From the NCBI RefSeq assembly GCF_905171775.1, contig NC_053494.1, positions 52,801,749 through 52,865,748 on the forward strand: a DNA stretch of 64,000 nucleotides, read 5' to 3'. Source of the stretch: Rana temporaria. Its lineage: Eukaryota > Chordata > Amphibia > Anura > Ranidae. This document shows positions 59,755-64,000 of the stretch, one piece after another (position 1 is the first letter of the stretch; every line of letters starts with the position of its first letter). The position numbers were made by a program, and so were the translations under genes. The notes beneath the pieces are model-generated. The model ran no database searches and was not told where the DNA came from. It saw only the letters and a program-made list of their open reading frames with translations.

Positions 59755-60235
59755 CCATGTACCCTGATTGTGCCCCATGTACCCCGATTGTGCCCTATGT
59801 ACCCTGATTGTGCCCTCATGTTCCCCATGTACCCTGATGTGCTTTAATGTGCCCCATGTGCCCTGATTGTGCCCCATGTACCCTGATTGTGACCCATGTG
59901 CCCCCATGTACCCTGATTGTGCCCCCATGTACCCTGATTGTGCCCCCATGTACCCCAATTGTGACCCCATGTACCCCGATTGTGACATCATGTGCCCCAT
60001 GTACCCTGATTATGCCCTCATGTTCCCCATGTACCCTGATTATGCCCTCATGTTCCCCATGTACCCTGATGTGCCCCATGTACCCTGTTTGTGCCCCATG
60101 TACCCTGAATGTGCCCCATGTACCCTGAATGTGCCCCATGTACCCTGATGTGCCTTAATGCGCCCCATGTACCCTGATGTGCCCTGATTGTGCCCCATGT
60201 GCTCTAATGCGCCCCATGTGCCCCATGTACCCTGA
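59755..60235. repeat. minisatellite with CCCATGTACCCTGATTGTG-type units
   Basis: Units of about 20 bp repeat with small length changes and substitutions inside the hAT element at 59475-60728. Open frames on both strands are artefacts of the repeat. Confidence 0.93.
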
Positions 60236-60299
60236 TGTGGCTGATGTGCACTGTGCCCTGTACCCTAATGTGCTGGGCTCTGTGACCTGATGTGCTGTG

Positions 60300-60540
60300 C
60301 CCTGATGGTGAGTGGTCAGTGTGTAGTGGTCAGTGTGCAGTGTAGTGGTCATCGTGTAGTGTAGTGGTCATCGTGTAGTGTAGTGGTCATCGTGTAGTGG
60401 TCAGTGTGCAGTGGTCAGTGTGCAATGTAGTGGTCATCGTGTAGTGGTCATCGTGTAGTGTAGTGGTCAGTGTGTAGTGGTCAGTGTGCAGTGGTCAGTG
60501 TGATGTGTAGTGGTCGGTGTGCAGTGTAGTGGTCAGGGTT
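60300..60540. repeat. minisatellite of GTGTAGTGGTCA units
   Basis: Short units GTGTAGTGGTCATC and GTGTGCAGTGGTCA alternate over about 240 bp in the same hAT element. Confidence 0.9.
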
Positions 60541-60764
60541 AATAATGCATCCACTGACACCAGTGCTGGTGGTAATAATGCGCTCGCTGACACCAGTGCT
60601 GGGGGTTAATAATGTGTTCGCTGACACCAGTACTGTTGTTTTTGAAGTTTGAAAGTTTGCATGCGGCCCCCCATGGGATATGAAAACTTGTCTTGTGGCC
60701 CTCAGGTAATTTGAGTTTGAGACCCCTGGGTTAAAGCTTGTAGGAGGAGTTTTTACACCGCACT

Positions 60765-61075
60765 GGTGGTTCTATCAGGATCCAGGGCCCCTGGCCCCTC
60801 TGTCTGGACAGTGCTGATTGGCCCTGTACCGATCACATGCACTCTCCCAAGAAAAAAAAAAAAAAATCAAACTGAGCATGTGCAGCCTGACTCCAGTAAC
60901 TCTCTTATCGAAACCTGTTTTGGAGTCAGTGGAAGAAGAGGTTCTGTGCATACAGAATCAAGCAGACTTTTTACACAATGCAGATGATTAACCCCTTAGG
61001 TTCCACAGTGAGTATAACAAGCATGCTTTACTGCATATACAGATTGATTTTGCTGTTGTGGGTTTAGTAACACCT
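60765..61075 (+). repeat. family F interspersed repeat, copy 3
   Basis: It parallels 3833-4138 over nearly its full length, including GGACAGTGCTGATTGGCCC, ACTGAGCATGTGCAG and TTACACAATGCAGATGATTA. Confidence 0.65.
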
Positions 61076-62615
61076 AATGCATCAATATTGCTGGGCCTGG
61101 TGTGATGTGTTTAACTACAAAGTGGCTCATATGGCAGTGTGGAATAACCTGGCGTGTAATTCACCTTGTATTCTCATGATACATAAAGGCAAAAACAGAT
61201 GCTGTCCTCACAACACATTTATTGTCCCAGAGTCACCAGTGATCTGTATTAGTGCGCATGTGCAAAGTGCACTGTGCTTTCTGCATGCCTGGCGGCTGTG
61301 GAAGTCCATCAGTATAATGGTTTGCCTCACTGACCAGTAAGATAGGGCACAGAGCCAAGTGCCAACACCTTTGCATATTTGGGGCATCAGATAGTCCAAC
61401 TTCTTGGGTGGTCTGGATTCTTTGGAACATGGCGCTGACGCTCTACAAATTGACATTTCCATAGTGTCCTATTCACACCATAACGCTGCGCATGCATGTC
61501 AGCACGCGTTAAACGTCTAAAATCAAAACAAAGGATTAGCCTTGGGACTTTAAATGAAGTGGGTACCGTTTCCACCAGTAAAAATAACAGTAGTTATACA
61601 GTAAATAGTTTATTCAAGTAAAATTGTTTACATGCGTAAAGTAAAATTGTTACATACAGAGATAACACCAACAATTGCCAATTGAAAAGCTACATAAACA
61701 ATAAATATTGGTACATAAATATAGTATTGGACAGAGTACACGGGCATCGTACTACCCGACTAGACCAGTTCGCTCTTCAGGGGTGTGTAACACTGTACCT
61801 AGGATGAAAAAGTATATATGTTTGGCAATATGGCACAGTATTGGTTGTAAAGGCACAGGGTAGGAGGGGTTGTGGGTCCCCATACTCACCACTGAGCATG
61901 ACCATTGCTACAGGTGTGCGGCCCCAAGACGGCAGCAGCAGGTGCCTCACCCGGGAGCTGAGGGGGCGGAGTCAGAAAGGGACCCCTCCAGGGGCTAAAC
62001 GGGGAGCAGGCATGGCATAGGTGTAGTGATGTATCCATAGAGACCTCATTGGTCCATAAAAAGTATAGGCTGTGAACATAAGTATGTTTGTCAGGCATCT
62101 AAAGTAGTAAAGTAGAATCAATCAATATTGGCATAGGAATATGTCTGAATAAAAGGCCTGGGCCAAAGATGGTAGCGACATGGAGATGGTTAGAAACGTG
62201 GGATAACAATGGATGTTTAGAATTGTCAGCATTGTTGAATCACGGTCAGAATGATGTCATGTTTTTGTTCATATACATCTACATGTATCTCTTCATAAAT
62301 CTACAGAAATAGAAGCAAGAACCTACTGCCAATTTTTATACTATTTGGTGGCTGTCCGTTAATTTGGAGAAAGAGGTAAAAGGTTCGGATCGATCAGATA
62401 GGCTGCACAGCCACCTAGCAATAAACTGATTACACTCCTAACATCTTGTTCAGCACTCTTATGAGGGCCATACACTAGTAGATTTTTGAACGACCATTTG
62501 TGACAATAGTATGGAAATTTCCTTCAGTACTTTGCGTGACACGATGACCCTCATTTGAAAGTACTTCCAAGTTTTCTTTTAACGTTTGATTTTTTTAGTG
62601 AATGGAGCACATTCA
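61076..62615. other. intronic sequence, nothing recognised
   Basis: Largely unique-looking DNA downstream of the last tecpr1 exon in the window. It was searched for the next tecpr1 exon without success. Confidence 0.5.
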
Positions 62616-63079
62616 AGCCTCGTACACATGACCAGTTTTCCCGGCAGGAAAACTGCCAGACGAGAATTTGTGTATATGCTCCCTATGCTCCCTAGCAGTT
62701 TTCCTGTCAGGAAAACAGCCGGGAATCCCGATAGGAAATGGAGAACTTGCTCTCTATTTTCTCGTCGGGATTCCCGGCAGAGTGTTTCCTGCTGAGAAAA
62801 CCGGTCGTCTGTTTGCTTACCTGCCTTGTAACGAAACTGTGCATGCTTGATAAGACTTTGACGCATGCACGGTCGCATACAAGGTTAGTGTGGGGTGTAG
62901 CAAGATGGCGGGCAAAGGCATCGAATGTGACGAGCACTGGCTCGTCGTCGATGACATCATCGTGTTATTTCCATTCAAAAGAACGGCGGTTCTTTGAATG
63001 GCCGTCTGTATGCACGGCAAGCTTGCCAGGAATCCCAACAGTTTTTTCCCAACGGGATTCCCGCCCGTGTGTACAGGCT
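62616..63079. mobile_element. family B element (GGGATTCC subfamily)
   Basis: It runs from AGCCTCGTACACATGACCAG to CCCGTGTGTACAGGC. Recent relative of the copy at 50606-51086. Confidence 0.78.
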
Positions 63080-63096
63080 TTACTGTAAGAAACTTG

Positions 63097-63829
63097 GGCC
63101 CGGATTCATAAAGGAGTTACGTCGACGTATCTCCAGATACGCCGTCGTAACTCCGAATGCGGGCCGTCGCATCTCGGCACCTGATTCATAGAATCAGATA
63201 CACCTCAATGTTGCCTAGATACGAGCGGCGTAAGTCTCCTACGCCGTCGTCTCTTAGGGTGCAATATTTACGATGACCGCTAGGGGCGCTTCCCTAAACT
63301 TCCGCGTAGAATATGCAAATGAGATAGATACGCCGATTCAGAAACGTACGTCCGCCCAGCGCATTTTTTTTACGTCGTTTACGTAAGGCTTTTTCCGGCG
63401 TAAAGTTACCCCTGCTATATGAGGCGTAGCCAATGTTAAGTATGGACGTCGGGACAGCGTCGAATTTTCCGTCGTTTGCGTAAGTCGTACGCGAATAGGG
63501 CTGTGCGTATGTTACGTTCACTTCGACTAAGCATTGAGCGGGCGTAATTTACTTTGAAAATTCGACGTGATACTGAGCATGCGTGCGCATGCGCCGTTCG
63601 AAAAGAGCGTCATTTACGTGGGGTCACCAAACATTTACATACAACACGCCCCCTACCAGCCTAGTTTGAATTAGGCGGGCTTACGCCGTGTCAGATATAC
63701 TACGCCGCCGTAACTTAGAGCGCAAGTTGTTTCTGAATATGGGACCTGCCGCTCTAAGTTACGGCGGCGTAGTGTATCTGAGATACGCTACGCCCGTCTA
63801 AAGATAGGCAGATGTTTCTGAATCCGGGC
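63097..63829. mobile_element. family A palindromic element, copy 11
   Basis: It runs from GGCCCGGATTCATAAAGG to TTCTGAATCCGGGCC with TTG on both sides (63094-63096 and 63830-63832). Confidence 0.85.
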
Positions 63830-63856
63830 CTTGGTTGTTAGAAAAAAAAGGTTTTA

Positions 63857-64000
63857 AGCCTCATACACACGATCGGACTTTCTGTGGGCAAAGCCTCTGA
63901 CTTTTATCTGAAGGGCGTTGGTCGTGAACCTGTCTTGCATACAAATGGCAAGATTGTCGGCCAACAAACACGAAAATCTGACAACAATTGTCGATAGAGC
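63857..64000. mobile_element. family B element, 5' part cut by the window end
   Basis: It starts AGCCTCATACACACGATCGG and continues with complements of the second-subfamily text (GGGCGTTGGTCGTGAACC). Confidence 0.65.

Larger units (their letters stand above)
59475..60728. mobile_element. hAT-type element carrying a perfect hairpin and two minisatellites
   Basis: The ends are CAGTGGTCTCAAAGTACC and GAGTTTGAGACCCCTG. The flanks are GGTTAAAG on both sides (59467-59474, 60729-60736). The 1254-bp interior holds a 43-nt perfect inverted repeat (59565-59607 with 59681-59723), a tandem array of about 20 bp units (59755-60235) and a second short-unit array (60300-60540). Confidence 0.92.

Noticed and set aside
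59816..60139. Frames of about 100 codons with YMG and CPMYP repeats on both strands
   Set aside because: They come from the 20-bp minisatellite within a hAT element.
59073..64000. Next tecpr1 exon (RRRCWARK-type region) within the window
   Set aside because: No AG-bounded frame with this motif was found on the + strand; it is probably beyond the window.

Overview
The window is animal nuclear DNA, most likely from a frog of the ranid group. It holds one large vertebrate gene with spliced exons. The introns are packed with CpG-rich palindromic transposon remnants of types I associate with ranid frogs; that species inference rests on recall, not on a database search.

The only cellular gene I can support is tecpr1 (tectonin beta-propeller repeat containing 1) on the + strand. 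Sixteen consecutive internal coding exons run from 4377 to 59072. They have AG/GT borders, matching phases at every junction and one uninterrupted frame of 2438 nt (812 codons plus 2 nt). The exon(s) for roughly the first 75 residues lie upstream of the window, and the last third of the second dysferlin domain plus the C-terminal tectonin repeats lie downstream. In order, the window encodes the N-terminal dysferlin domain, a WAKI LC3-interacting motif, tectonin repeats, an acidic Ser/Thr-rich linker, the ATG5-binding helix, a PH domain, another tectonin repeat and most of the second dysferlin domain. TECPR1 links damaged lysosomes and autophagosomes to the ATG5-ATG12 conjugate.

The introns range from 90 bp to 14.0 kb and hold layered mobile DNA. 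(1) A Penelope-like retroelement lies antisense in the 8.9 kb intron at 37267-46139. It has an intact 789-residue RT plus GIY-YIG ORF, an upstream overlapping Pro/Tyr-rich ORF in the -1 relation, and a hammerhead-ribozyme-like fold downstream of the ORF. (2) Two Tc1-like remnants are present; one was later entered by three other elements. (3) Five hAT-type non-autonomous elements have 8-bp or near 8-bp target duplications, and one of them carries two minisatellites. (4) A family of about 0.7 kb palindromic elements (here family A, eleven copies, 3-bp target duplications, ends GGCCCGGATTCA) is present. (5) About a dozen copies of a second palindromic family (family B, ends GGCC..GTACACACG, TTA/TAA junctions) occur. 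(6) Palindromic TTAA-flanked elements (families D and G) and long TTAACCACTTAAG-ended repeats (family C) occur. (7) The 3' part of a CR1/L2-like LINE has a TTCA-repeat tail. (8) Several minisatellites occur, including a 25-bp array that is open in all three forward frames.

No rRNA, tRNA, CRISPR array or complete second protein-coding host gene was seen. Family letters A to G are local labels used only in this annotation.
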